In this document: in pieces, positions 16,360 to 24,028 of the stretch
Layout: the number at the start of each line of letters is the position of its first letter
How positions within the stretch are numbered: the stretch's first letter is position 1
Origin: Atopobiaceae bacterium
Lineage (GTDB): Bacteria; Actinomycetota; Coriobacteriia; Coriobacteriales; Atopobiaceae
NCBI GenBank assembly: GCA_022655215.1
Contig: JALCUE010000001.1
Span: 930,001 to 994,000, forward strand
Length of the DNA: 64,000 bases
Direction of reading: 5' to 3'
The notes under the pieces: generated by a model
The model's input: the letters and a program-made list of their open reading frames with translations, nothing else
The model's database searches: none
What the model was told of the DNA's origin: nothing
Program-made: the position numbers and the translations under genes

Positions 16360-16383
16360 TATACTGGAATAGAACAGACGTTC
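16360..16383 (+). promoter_or_regulatory. LexA/DinR-type SOS box next to the -10 of the DNA-repair operon
   Basis: TATACT (16360-16365) is followed by GAACAGACGTTC (16372-16383), a perfect GAAC-N4-GTTC palindrome as bound by Gram-positive LexA. It sits 20 bases before the radical SAM start, so bound LexA would block transcription. Confidence 0.7.
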
Positions 16384-16402
16384 TACTACCAGGGAGGCGA
16401 GG

Positions 16403-17755
16403 ATGGACACCCTCACGAAGCTCGGCATCCTCGCCGATGCGGCGAAGTACGATGCCGCGTGCACGAGCTCCGGCGTGAGCAGAGGACCTTCCAAGGGGAA
16501 GCTCGGCATCGCGAGCGACGCGGGCTGCTGCCACGCGTTCACGGCGGACGGCAGATGCGTGACGCTGCTCAAGGTCCTCATGAGCAATGCCTGCAGCTAT
16601 GACTGCGCCTACTGCGTGAACCGCCGTTCGAACACGGTCCCCCGCGCCACCTTCACCCCTCGTGAGCTCGCACAGCTCACGGTCGACTTCTACAAGAGGA
16701 ACTACATCGAGGGGCTGTTCCTCTCCTCGGGTGTGATGGGCACGCCCGACGCCACGACCGAGCGGATGATCTCCTGCCTCGAGCTCCTCCGTGGCGAGAT
16801 GCGCTTCAACGGCTACGTCCATGCCAAGGCCATCCCCGGCACGTCGCCCGACCTCATCGACCGTCTGGGACGCCTCGCCGACCGCCTCAGCGTGAACGTG
16901 GAGCTCCCGAGCGCCGGGTCGCTCTCGGCTCTCTGTCCTGACAAGACCTCGAGTGCCATCACCGCCCCCATGGCTCAGATCGCGAGCACCATAGTGGGAG
17001 AGAGGCGACTGGGAGCAGGCGACGGACGACGAGACTCGACGCAGGCCGATGGACTCGCCCAGGTACCGAGGTCCGATGCGAACCGTCGGCGAGCAGGGTT
17101 GGGTCGCCGTGGCGCACGTGCGGGCTCCTTCGCGCCCGCGGGACAGGCGACCCAGCTCATCATCGGTGCCTCGCCGGAGGACGACAACCACATCCTCCAG
17201 CTCTCGCGCTCCATGTACGAGCGCTTCGGCCTCAAGCGCGTGTTCTTCTCGGCCTACATGCCCGTGGTGGACGACCCCGTCCTCCCCTGCCCCGGCACGC
17301 CCGTCCCGCTCCGTCGCGAGCACAGGCTCTATCAGGCGGACTGGCTCATGCGTTACTACTCCTTCTCCCCCGACGAGCTGGTGAGCGCGGAGGAGCCTTG
17401 GCTCGACCTCGACGTCGACCCGAAGCTCGCCTGGGCCCTGCGCAACATCGACCGCTTCCCCATCGAGGTGAACGAGGCGCCCCTCGAGCAACTCCTCCGC
17501 GTCCCGGGCATCGGCGTGACAGGTGCGAGGAAGATCGTACGTGCGAGAAGGGGGCACGCCCTCACGTTCGACGACCTGGGCAGGCTTCGCATCGTGATGA
17601 GGCGAGCCCGCCACTTCGTGACCTGCTCGGATTCCATCGACCCAGCCTGTCCCCTGGATGCCGAGCTCATACGGCAGAGGGTGGTGAGTGATGCTTCCTC
17701 GAGCAGGTACAACCGCACCCAGCGCGCCGCTGACCGTCAGCTCTCCCTCTTCTGA
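16403..17755 (+). CDS. Putative DNA modification/repair radical SAM protein (TIGR03916 family)
   Basis: A 450-residue radical SAM protein with cluster motif C64-x3-C68-x2-C71 (NACSYDCAYC), the LKVLMSN lead-in and SSGVMGTPDAT. The middle contains FAPAGQATQLIIGA and EHRLYQADWLMRYY, and the C-terminus a helix-hairpin-helix (RVPGIGVTGARKI, near residue 365) that should touch DNA. This family is almost always encoded with a DUF4130 protein, as here, and is thought to act on DNA, though no reaction has been shown to my knowledge. A low-complexity Arg/Gly/Ala insertion (about 195-250) is longer than in relatives. GGGAGGCGAGG precedes the ATG and an SOS box lies just upstream. Confidence 0.87.
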   Translation: MDTLTKLGILADAAKYDAACTSSGVSRGPSKGKLGIASDAGCCHAFTADGRCVTLLKVLMSNACSYDCAYCVNRRSNTVPRATFTPRELAQLTVDFYKRNYIEGLFLSSGVMGTPDATTERMISCLELLRGEMRFNGYVHAKAIPGTSPDLIDRLGRLADRLSVNVELPSAGSLSALCPDKTSSAITAPMAQIASTIVGERRLGAGDGRRDSTQADGLAQVPRSDANRRRAGLGRRGARAGSFAPAGQATQLIIGASPEDDNHILQLSRSMYERFGLKRVFFSAYMPVVDDPVLPCPGTPVPLRREHRLYQADWLMRYYSFSPDELVSAEEPWLDLDVDPKLAWALRNIDRFPIEVNEAPLEQLLRVPGIGVTGARKIVRARRGHALTFDDLGRLRIVMRRARHFVTCSDSIDPACPLDAELIRQRVVSDASSSRYNRTQRAADRQLSLF

Positions 17756-18785
17756 CCGCGGCGAGGGATACTCGCCGGCCACGTCGAGGACCACGGCGGA
17801 GCTGAGAAGGGGGATCGAGAAGTGCGGTCAGGCCGTCATGGAATGCGAGGCGAGCGCCGAGGGGGTGCTCGCCGCCACGGGCGTCATGTACCTCGCCCAT
17901 GTCGACCCCGCTCACGTGAGGGTCGAGGGTATGGGATGTTGCCAGCCCCGTCTGGGAGAGGCGTCCCTGGCCGTCGAGACGGACGTCGCGCTCGCCAAGA
18001 GGGTCTACACGGGGCTCGAGCGGACCGTGGCGCGTGGGTGTCGTAGGTCGAACGGAGTCGGATGTCCTGGTGGCTGCACGGGGGCCTGCGCCCGCAAGGT
18101 GCTCCTCGCTTGCACGTCCGAGGATGCCCGCATGCCGGACGAGGTGATGAGATACGTACGCCTCGGGTTCGAGGTGGGCCCCCGCCTCTCCACCCTCGGG
18201 GCCGATCCCGTGGTCGCGCCCGTCGACCAGCTCGCCAAGTCCTCCGCCAACGAGGCCGAGAGACTCCGGCAGTTCGCGAGGTTCTCACACATGGCCGACG
18301 GCTCGTTCCTCGCCATCGCCAGACCGAAGGCCGCCGTGCTCCCCTTCGCGGCGGGCTACTTCACGGCTCGTCTGGCTTGCGAGCGCTTCTGCCTCGTCGA
18401 CGTCAGGCATGCACAGGCGCTCGTCCACGAGGCGCAGGGCAGGAGCGCGATCGTGGGTCTTCCCGCAGCGGACGTGGATCGCCTCGCGAGCATGGACCTC
18501 GCGGGCGCCGACGGCGACCTCGCCGCCCATGACGAGCGCTACGTCCGTGCCATGTGGAAGGGATTCTACGATGCCATGGCGCTTCCTGGCAGGGACGCCT
18601 CGCACAGGGGCTATGACCTCAGGAAGCAGTTCATGCCCGAACGGCTCTGGGGAGGGCTCCCAGAACTAGATCCGCGCTCCGGCGAGACCGGAGGCTACGT
18701 CCCTCCCGCCTACGGCGGGGATCACCTTGCACAAGAAGGAGGACGCCTCCGGGGAGACGTCCTCCAAGACATGCGACCTATCTGA
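17691..18785 (+). CDS. DUF4130 (TIGR03915) partner of the radical SAM protein, putative DNA metabolism
   Basis: Residues from about 45 to 325 fit DUF4130: SAEGVLAATG, then MRYVRLGFEVGPRL, QLAKSSANEAERLRQFARFS, VDVRHAQALVH and the C-terminal RKQFMPERLWGGLPEL. There is no fused uracil-DNA glycosylase domain, which some relatives carry. The gene overlaps the radical SAM gene by 65 bases if ATG 17691 is used; the first 45 residues (rich in Ser/Pro) are not conserved, so a start further in, such as ATG 17839, is possible. About 40 residues after the domain run over a terminator of the opposite strand. It shares the SOS-controlled transcript. Confidence 0.78.
   Translation: MLPRAGTTAPSAPLTVSSPSSDRGEGYSPATSRTTAELRRGIEKCGQAVMECEASAEGVLAATGVMYLAHVDPAHVRVEGMGCCQPRLGEASLAVETDVALAKRVYTGLERTVARGCRRSNGVGCPGGCTGACARKVLLACTSEDARMPDEVMRYVRLGFEVGPRLSTLGADPVVAPVDQLAKSSANEAERLRQFARFSHMADGSFLAIARPKAAVLPFAAGYFTARLACERFCLVDVRHAQALVHEAQGRSAIVGLPAADVDRLASMDLAGADGDLAAHDERYVRAMWKGFYDAMALPGRDASHRGYDLRKQFMPERLWGGLPELDPRSGETGGYVPPAYGGDHLAQEGGRLRGDVLQDMRPI
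18731..18765 (-). terminator. Terminator of the divIVA end of the division cluster
   Basis: On the minus strand GGAGGACG (18765-18758) pairs with CGTCCTCC (18745-18738) and is followed by TTCTTGT. It lies 42 bases after the divIVA stop codon, inside the tail of the converging DUF4130 gene. Confidence 0.7.
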
Positions 18786-18806
18786 CGAGCTACGAAGAAT
18801 CGAGAG

Positions 18807-19490
18807 TTAGTCGAGGTCGTCGACGTTCACGCCCGCGGCGTTCTGCTGAGGCATCGGCGCATAGACCGTGGCGTTGACATCAGCGGAAGGCGTCGGCGCG
18901 GGCGTGGGCGCGTCATAACGCGTGCCAGTGGAGCCGTTGGGAGTGGAGGTGAGGACCTGGTTGGGGAAGGCGGCCTCGGCGTCGTCCATGAAGTGCTGGA
19001 GAAGACCCTTGTACTCGGAGCGGAACTCCTCGCGGGACTGCTTGAGGCGGTCGATCTCGTCGAGCTCGTTCTGCTTCTCTGCGAGGGCCTGACGGATGAC
19101 CTCGCGAGCCTTCTGGTCGGCCTCCTCGCGGATGTGGTCGGCGTTGTCCTTGGCCTCGGCGACGATGGTGTCAGCACTCTGCTGGGCGACGATCAGCGCC
19201 TGCGAGATCTGGTGCTCGGAAGCGCTCGAGACACCCGCGGAGACGGGAGCGGCGACGGGAGCGGGAGCGGAGGAGGAGCCGGCAGCCTTGAGCTGGGCGA
19301 CCTCGGCCTGTGCGGCGGCGAGCTGAGACTCGGAGGTGTTGAGACGGCCCTTCAGGTCCGCGATCTTCTGAAGCATCGCGTCAACCTCGCCAGCGAGCTG
19401 CTCGAGGAATCCGTCGACCTCCTCGGTGTCATAGCCATGCTTCGACTCGGAGAAGGTGAGCTGTTCGATGTCTGCTGGTGTGATTGCCAT
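18807..19490 (-). CDS. divIVA: DivIVA-domain cell-division/polar-growth protein
   Basis: A 227-residue coiled-coil protein. The N-terminal motif (AITPADIEQLTF, then YDTEEVDGFLEQL) is the conserved membrane-curvature-sensing DivIVA head; two coiled coils follow (about 25-65 and 110-185, rich in Gln/Glu/Ala/Lys), separated by an Ala/Pro/Ser linker. The C-terminal 45 residues are Pro/Thr/Asn-rich and unstructured. The ATG at 19488-19490 is preceded by AAAGGGA. It ends the ftsZ-to-divIVA gene series and likely marks poles and septa for wall synthesis. Confidence 0.9.
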   Translation of the reverse strand: MAITPADIEQLTFSESKHGYDTEEVDGFLEQLAGEVDAMLQKIADLKGRLNTSESQLAAAQAEVAQLKAAGSSSAPAPVAAPVSAGVSSASEHQISQALIVAQQSADTIVAEAKDNADHIREEADQKAREVIRQALAEKQNELDEIDRLKQSREEFRSEYKGLLQHFMDDAEAAFPNQVLTSTPNGSTGTRYDAPTPAPTPSADVNATVYAPMPQQNAAGVNVDDLD

Positions 19491-19560
19491 CTGTATCCCT
19501 TTCGTCGCTGCCCCGGACGTGTAATCCAAGGGAGTAACCGATGTCCTGGTACGTGTAGCT

Positions 19561-19827
19561 CTACAAAATTATAGACACAATAAGCTGTTCTAGCACGCCA
19601 AGCACAAATATCGCCACAACTGGCGAGAAGTCTATCCCGCCAAACGGCGGTATGACCCTCTGGAAAATGCCCATGAAGGGACGTACGAGTCTGTCGAGGA
19701 CCTCTCGGATGTCGGCGATGATGCCCGTGCCCGACCCGATCGGGAACCACGAGAGGATGCACCATACGACGATGATGCCCTCGTAGAAGCTGAACAGCGC
19801 CTTCACTATGTTGGCGAGGGTCACCAT
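19561..19827 (-). CDS. yggT: YggT family membrane protein
   Basis: An 88-residue two-helix protein. The first hydrophobic region (4-25) leads into the family signature SWFPI, followed by the RPFMGIFQRVIPPFGGIDFSP segment in two conserved parts (RPF and PPFGGIDFSP) and a second helix (68-87). YggT proteins recur between sepF and divIVA in Gram-positives and are linked by genetics to division or osmotic response; the mechanism is unknown. GGAG lies 5 bases before the chosen ATG at 19827; a GTG two codons earlier is an alternative. Confidence 0.88.
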   Translation of the reverse strand: MVTLANIVKALFSFYEGIIVVWCILSWFPIGSGTGIIADIREVLDRLVRPFMGIFQRVIPPFGGIDFSPVVAIFVLGVLEQLIVSIIL

Positions 19828-19879
19828 GTGCACTCCATGTCTTCAGAGGACGGTACGGGTCAACGGGAAGGGGCCGACG

Positions 19880-20701
19880 TCACGCAAGCTCATGGGTGCG
19901 CTCGAGCGCCGCGTCGACGGCATCGTATGCGCCCTCGCACATGAGAGGCTCAAGCTCGCGGAGTGCCGCGGCGGTCGTGCCGCCGGGACTGGTGACGCCC
20001 TCGAGATAGCTACGAGGATGCTCCCCGCTCTCGAGAAGCGAGCGAGCGGTGCCGAGCATGGTCGACTCGACCATCTCCCGCGTCGCCTCCGCAGGGATGC
20101 CGGCGCGGATGCCGGCACGTGTGAGCGCGTCGACGAAGAGGGCGAAGTAGGCGGGCGCACAGCCGATGACGGCACCTTCGGCATCAAGCTGGTCCTCACG
20201 CATGACGAACGCGGAGCCCAGAGACGAGAAGAGGGTGCGGACGAGCTCGACGTCGGCCTTCGCGGCCGTGTCCTTGCCCGTCGCCATGTCGACGGCGGCG
20301 ATGGCAGACGCACCCGAACGCACCGAGACCGGCAGATTGGGCATGACGCGGACGACGCGGGTGAGTCCCTGGCCCACGAACCAGCCGAGAGGCTTGCCCG
20401 CGGCGATGGAGACCACGAGCGTCCCTGCGCAGGAGTCGGCGACGGACTTCACGACCGAGGAGATGACCTGAGGCTTGACCGCCAGGATGATCGCGTCGGG
20501 TCCTTCGGCGAGCAGTGCGTCGACATCCGGGACGACTTGGGCGCCGCTGTCCGCCGAAAGCGCCTCGAGGCGCTCCGCGTGGTGATCGCACACGATGACG
20601 CGCGAGGCGTCACACGTGCCAGAGGCGATGAGGCCGCGTGCGATGGAACCACCCATCGAGCCGCAGCCGATGATGCCGACGACCTCGCTCACCGTGGCCA
20701 T
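19880..20701 (-). CDS. proC: Pyrroline-5-carboxylate reductase
   Basis: A 273-residue NAD(P)H-dependent enzyme that makes L-proline from pyrroline-5-carboxylate. The Rossmann motif GCGSMG (12-17) opens the protein; LAVKPQ (73-78), RVMPNLP and the C-terminal VTSPGGTTAAAL motif that binds substrate at the dimer interface are all present. It sits between sepF and yggT, a place where proC occurs in many Gram-positives, three bases after the sepF stop codon. Nothing else in the window belongs to proline synthesis. Confidence 0.93.
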   Translation of the reverse strand: MATVSEVVGIIGCGSMGGSIARGLIASGTCDASRVIVCDHHAERLEALSADSGAQVVPDVDALLAEGPDAIILAVKPQVISSVVKSVADSCAGTLVVSIAAGKPLGWFVGQGLTRVVRVMPNLPVSVRSGASAIAAVDMATGKDTAAKADVELVRTLFSSLGSAFVMREDQLDAEGAVIGCAPAYFALFVDALTRAGIRAGIPAEATREMVESTMLGTARSLLESGEHPRSYLEGVTSPGGTTAAALRELEPLMCEGAYDAVDAALERTHELA

Positions 20702-20704
20702 CGA

Positions 20705-21439
20705 CTACCTCCCGAGGACGCCGTCGGACGTGAGCTTGGCCACGTCGGAGTCGGACAGCTCGATGCCGGCGGGAAGCACGACGAACACACGGTCGCCGAG
20801 CTCACGCACGGAGCCGCCGATGCCACAGGAGAGACCGAAGCAGAAGTCGAGGATGCGCTTGGCGGTCTCGATCTTGACGGCCTTGAAGGACAGGACCACC
20901 GGCTGGTTGGTGCGAACTCGCCTGACCACCATCTGCACGTCGTCATAGGCGGTGGGCTTGAGGACATACGGAGGCAGTTGGCCACTCGACATGCGGGGGA
21001 CGGCGGTGAGACCGATGTCGCCCGGAGTGGTCACGTGGTCGGTGACGTCAGGGATGACGCCCGTCTGGCCGACGTCATACGAGGGACGCGAGGGCTGCTC
21101 GCGATCCCAGGAGCGATCCTGGCCATAGTCGGAGGAGTAGTCATCGCGGGGATCGTCGTTCCAGTCGGAGCGTCCCGACACGGCACGGGAGCCCTGGTCC
21201 ATCCCACGTTGCTGGGAGAGGCCGGAGCCCTGGCCCCTCAGCGGACGACCGGACCTCGTGTAGACCGAGACGCTCTCGGCCTCGGGACGGGGCGTGTTGC
21301 CGAGAAGACCGTCCGAGCTTGGCTGGCCGGTCTGGCCATCGTCGTAGTAGTCGTCATCATAGCCACGGCCGTCGTCATAGTACGCACCCTCATCGGGGTC
21401 CTGACGCAGCTTGTCCTTGACCTTATCGAGGAAGCCCAT
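20705..21439 (-). CDS. sepF: Cell division protein SepF
   Basis: A 244-residue protein that anchors FtsZ to the membrane in bacteria without FtsA. MGFLDKVKDKL forms the amphipathic membrane-binding helix. A long disordered acidic linker rich in Tyr/Asp/Gly/Arg/Ser (12-140) follows, and the C-terminal SepF core (about 150-244) starts with PTAYDDVQ, continues with RTNQPVVLSF and KRILDFCFGL and ends with DRVFVVLP. Absence of ftsA in the adjacent wall cluster fits its role as the FtsZ anchor. AGGA is 7 bases before the chosen ATG; the frame extends 7 codons further. Confidence 0.9.
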   Translation of the reverse strand: MGFLDKVKDKLRQDPDEGAYYDDGRGYDDDYYDDGQTGQPSSDGLLGNTPRPEAESVSVYTRSGRPLRGQGSGLSQQRGMDQGSRAVSGRSDWNDDPRDDYSSDYGQDRSWDREQPSRPSYDVGQTGVIPDVTDHVTTPGDIGLTAVPRMSSGQLPPYVLKPTAYDDVQMVVRRVRTNQPVVLSFKAVKIETAKRILDFCFGLSCGIGGSVRELGDRVFVVLPAGIELSDSDVAKLTSDGVLGR

Positions 21440-21499
21440 GGTATGGTCCTGCTTTCTCATCCGTGACGCCGCCTTCTTCCGGTCCGTGGCAGGACAGGC

Positions 21500-22267
21500 T
21501 CAGCAGCGATTCTCCGCCAGTTCATAGTCCTTTGAGAAGACTACCCTTCCAAGCCTAACGAGGGTGGAACCCTCCTCGACCGCAATCTCGAAATCATCAC
21601 TCATTCCGCAGGATAGGACGGGCAGCGCAAGGCCGCTCGTGGATCTCAGCCTCTCGGCGAGGGAGCGCAGACCAGAGAAGGTCGCCCTGGCCGCATCGGG
21701 GTCGTGCGCGGGGGCCATGGTCATGAGCCCCTGTATCGAGATCCCCTCGAGTCCCATGAGGTCATCGAACGACGTCATGACGTCAACCGGCGAGAAGCCC
21801 GACTTGGAGTCCTCCCCACTCACGTTCACCTCGAGGAGGACCTGGGCCACCATGCCCCTGGCCTGGGCCCTCGTGGAGATGCCCCCGGCGAGATGCGACG
21901 AGGACACGGAATGGATGAGGGAGGCGCGGCCGAGCACCTGATTGATCTTGTTCTTCTGCAGGTTCCCGATCATGTCGAATCGGGGGGCGGCCAATCCCCT
22001 CTCGTCCGCCGTCGCGTCGATGGCGTCACGCTTGCGTGCGAGCTCCTGGGGGCGGTTCTCGCCGAACACGTCCCAGCCCACGTCCATGGCGGCCTCGACC
22101 GCGTCGATGTCGACCGTCTTGGAGACGGCCTCGACCACGACGTCGTCGGGGGTCCGCCCAGCACGCGAGCACGCCCGCGAGACCCTGTCCAATATCTCGG
22201 AACGTCGGGCCGTGAGGAACGCCTCATAGCCTTCGTCCCCAAACCAGTCCCTACTCGGCTCCGCCAT
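21500..22267 (-). CDS. yggS: YggS/PLPBP family pyridoxal-phosphate homeostasis protein
   Basis: A 255-residue TIM-barrel PLP protein without known catalytic turnover that buffers pyridoxal phosphate. The PLP lysine is in VEAVSKTVD (K50), with FGENRPQEL, HMIGNLQKNK-like DMIGNLQKNK, VNVSGEDSKSGF and LSCGMSDDFEIAVEEGST further on. In Gram-positives it normally lies between pgeF and sepF; here the phosphate operon separates it from pgeF. Its ATG (22267) lies inside the end of phoU with a 17-base overlap, so it is likely co-transcribed with phoU. Confidence 0.92.
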   Translation of the reverse strand: MAEPSRDWFGDEGYEAFLTARRSEILDRVSRACSRAGRTPDDVVVEAVSKTVDIDAVEAAMDVGWDVFGENRPQELARKRDAIDATADERGLAAPRFDMIGNLQKNKINQVLGRASLIHSVSSSHLAGGISTRAQARGMVAQVLLEVNVSGEDSKSGFSPVDVMTSFDDLMGLEGISIQGLMTMAPAHDPDAARATFSGLRSLAERLRSTSGLALPVLSCGMSDDFEIAVEEGSTLVRLGRVVFSKDYELAENRC

Positions 22268-23180
22268 CGGCGTCGCCGCCCTCCGCCGCGTCCTGCCTGA
22301 CGGGTTCGACGGGCTCGACGGGCTCGTCGAAGTCGTCGTCGTCGTCAAAATCGTCATCGTCGTCTTCGAGCGTGGGGGCGTCGAGGTGCGCGACGGGGCC
22401 GACGACGGCCTGGCCGAGCGCGACCTCGGGAATCTGGTCGGCCAAGCGCTCGTCCTTGTCGATGTCGAGGGACAGGCCCACACCACGCGCGGCGTAGAGA
22501 TCCTCGAGCTCGTCCTCGTCGAGAGAGGCGAGGTCGGACAGAGACCTCCTGCGACCGGTGAGGAGGAACACGAGGCGGCCACCCACCTCCACAGAGTTGT
22601 CCGAGATGCGCTCGAGCATGCGGGCCGCCATGATCACGCGCGTCGCGGCGTCCATGTCGTCCGAGGGTCCGAGCGAGGCGAATGCCTTGAAGAACTGCTT
22701 GTAGATGACATCGACAGGCTGGTCGAGCTCGGGAAGGGAGCTCGCCGTGCCGAGATCGCTCTCCACGATCGCCTCGGCCGTGGCGCCCAGGACGCGATAG
22801 ACGAGGTGAGCCTGACTGGCCAGGAGGTCGAGGAGCTGGCCGGGAACCACATGGCCATGGCAGCGCTTGGCCGTCTTGGCGATGTTGCGCGCGTGGTTCG
22901 ACATGCGCGCGAGGTTGAAGTCCACGTAGATGATGAACTGGAGCAGGCGCAGGTCGCTGGCGACCGGTTGCTGCAGGACGATCAGGTTGTAGGCCTTGTC
23001 CTCGAGGTCGGCGCAACGCTGGTCGATGTCGCGCGTGGCGATCTTGGCCTTCTTCGCCTTGGCCTTGTCGTCCTCGACGAGTGCGTCCACGGCATCATGG
23101 AGCTCGATGTCGACGTCGGCATAGATGGAGATGAGCTCCTGCCTGAGCTCCGCGAGTTGATGATCGAATAGTTCCCGCAT
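22251..23180 (-). CDS. phoU: Phosphate transport regulator PhoU with acidic C-terminal tail
   Basis: The first ~215 of 309 residues form the two three-helix bundles of PhoU, with the repeated metal-binding segments around RCADLEDKAYNLI and AARMLERISDN (ExxxD-like motifs). PhoU represses phosphate uptake and Pho signalling through the Pst transporter and a sensor kinase. Residues beyond about 225 are an extension not usual in PhoU: a short conserved-looking part and then a strongly acidic stretch of Asp/Glu/Phe with EPVEP repeats. It follows pstB by 41 bases. No sensor kinase gene is near. Confidence 0.9.
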   Translation of the reverse strand: MRELFDHQLAELRQELISIYADVDIELHDAVDALVEDDKAKAKKAKIATRDIDQRCADLEDKAYNLIVLQQPVASDLRLLQFIIYVDFNLARMSNHARNIAKTAKRCHGHVVPGQLLDLLASQAHLVYRVLGATAEAIVESDLGTASSLPELDQPVDVIYKQFFKAFASLGPSDDMDAATRVIMAARMLERISDNSVEVGGRLVFLLTGRRRSLSDLASLDEDELEDLYAARGVGLSLDIDKDERLADQIPEVALGQAVVGPVAHLDAPTLEDDDDDFDDDDDFDEPVEPVEPVRQDAAEGGDADGGAE

Positions 23181-23221
23181 CCCGTGCCTCCTTCTGTAGT
23201 TCGTTCCCCCGAATGGTTGCG

Positions 23222-24025
23222 TCAGCCGAAGCGGCCCGTGATGTAGTCCTCCGTGCGGCCGTCCTTCGGCGAGTTGAATATCTCCTGCGTGGCCCCATAC
23301 TCCACGAGGCCAGCCGGCTCGCCGGCATGTTCTTGAAGGAAGAATGCCATGTAATCGCTCACCCGGGCGGCCTGCTGCATGTTGTGGGTCACGATGATGA
23401 TGGTCATCTCGGGCGCGAGCTCGACCATCAGGTCCTCGACCTTCTGGACGCTCGTGGGGTCGATGGCGCTGCAGGGCTCGTCCATGAGCAGGACGTCCGG
23501 TTGCACCGCGAGGACGCGGGCGATGCAGAGACGCTGCTGCTGGCCACCAGAGAGGGCCAGACCGTTCTTGTCCAGCTGGTTCGAGACCTCTTTCCAGAGG
23601 TTGGCCCGCTTGAGCGACTCCTCGACGATACCGTCAAGATCGGACTTCGAGCTCACCCCCTGGAGACGTGGCCCGAAGGCGACGTTCTCGTAGATGGTCT
23701 TGGGGAACGGGTTGGGCTGCTGGAAGATCATGCCGACGCGACGCCTGAGGTCGACCGGGTCGACGCCCTCGGCATAGATGTCGGAGCCGTCGAGTTCCAT
23801 GGTGCCTTCGCAGCGGGTGCCCTCGATGAGGTCGTTCATGCGGTTCATGCAGCGTAGGAACGTCGACTTGCCGCAGCCGGAGGGGCCGATGAACGAGGTC
23901 ACCTTGTTCTGGGCGATGTCCAGGCTCACCCCCGTGAGGGCGTGGAAGCTCCCGTACCAGAACTCGAAGTCCTGGACATGGATCCCGCGTCCCTCGACGT
24001 GCGGCGCATGACGGTATTCGGTCAT
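23222..24025 (-). CDS. pstB: Phosphate ABC transporter ATP-binding protein
   Basis: A 267-residue ABC ATPase that energises high-affinity phosphate uptake. Walker [10 protein letters not shown] (47-55), the PstB-typical [14 protein letters not shown] after the Q loop (101-114), signature LSGGQ (158-162), Walker [13 protein letters not shown] and the switch histidine in VTHNMQQA are present. It starts 3 bases after the fused permease gene, in the order pstS, pstCA, pstB, phoU. Confidence 0.96.
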   Translation of the reverse strand: MTEYRHAPHVEGRGIHVQDFEFWYGSFHALTGVSLDIAQNKVTSFIGPSGCGKSTFLRCMNRMNDLIEGTRCEGTMELDGSDIYAEGVDPVDLRRRVGMIFQQPNPFPKTIYENVAFGPRLQGVSSKSDLDGIVEESLKRANLWKEVSNQLDKNGLALSGGQQQRLCIARVLAVQPDVLLMDEPCSAIDPTSVQKVEDLMVELAPEMTIIIVTHNMQQAARVSDYMAFFLQEHAGEPAGLVEYGATQEIFNSPKDGRTEDYITGRFG

Positions 24026-24028
24026 GGA

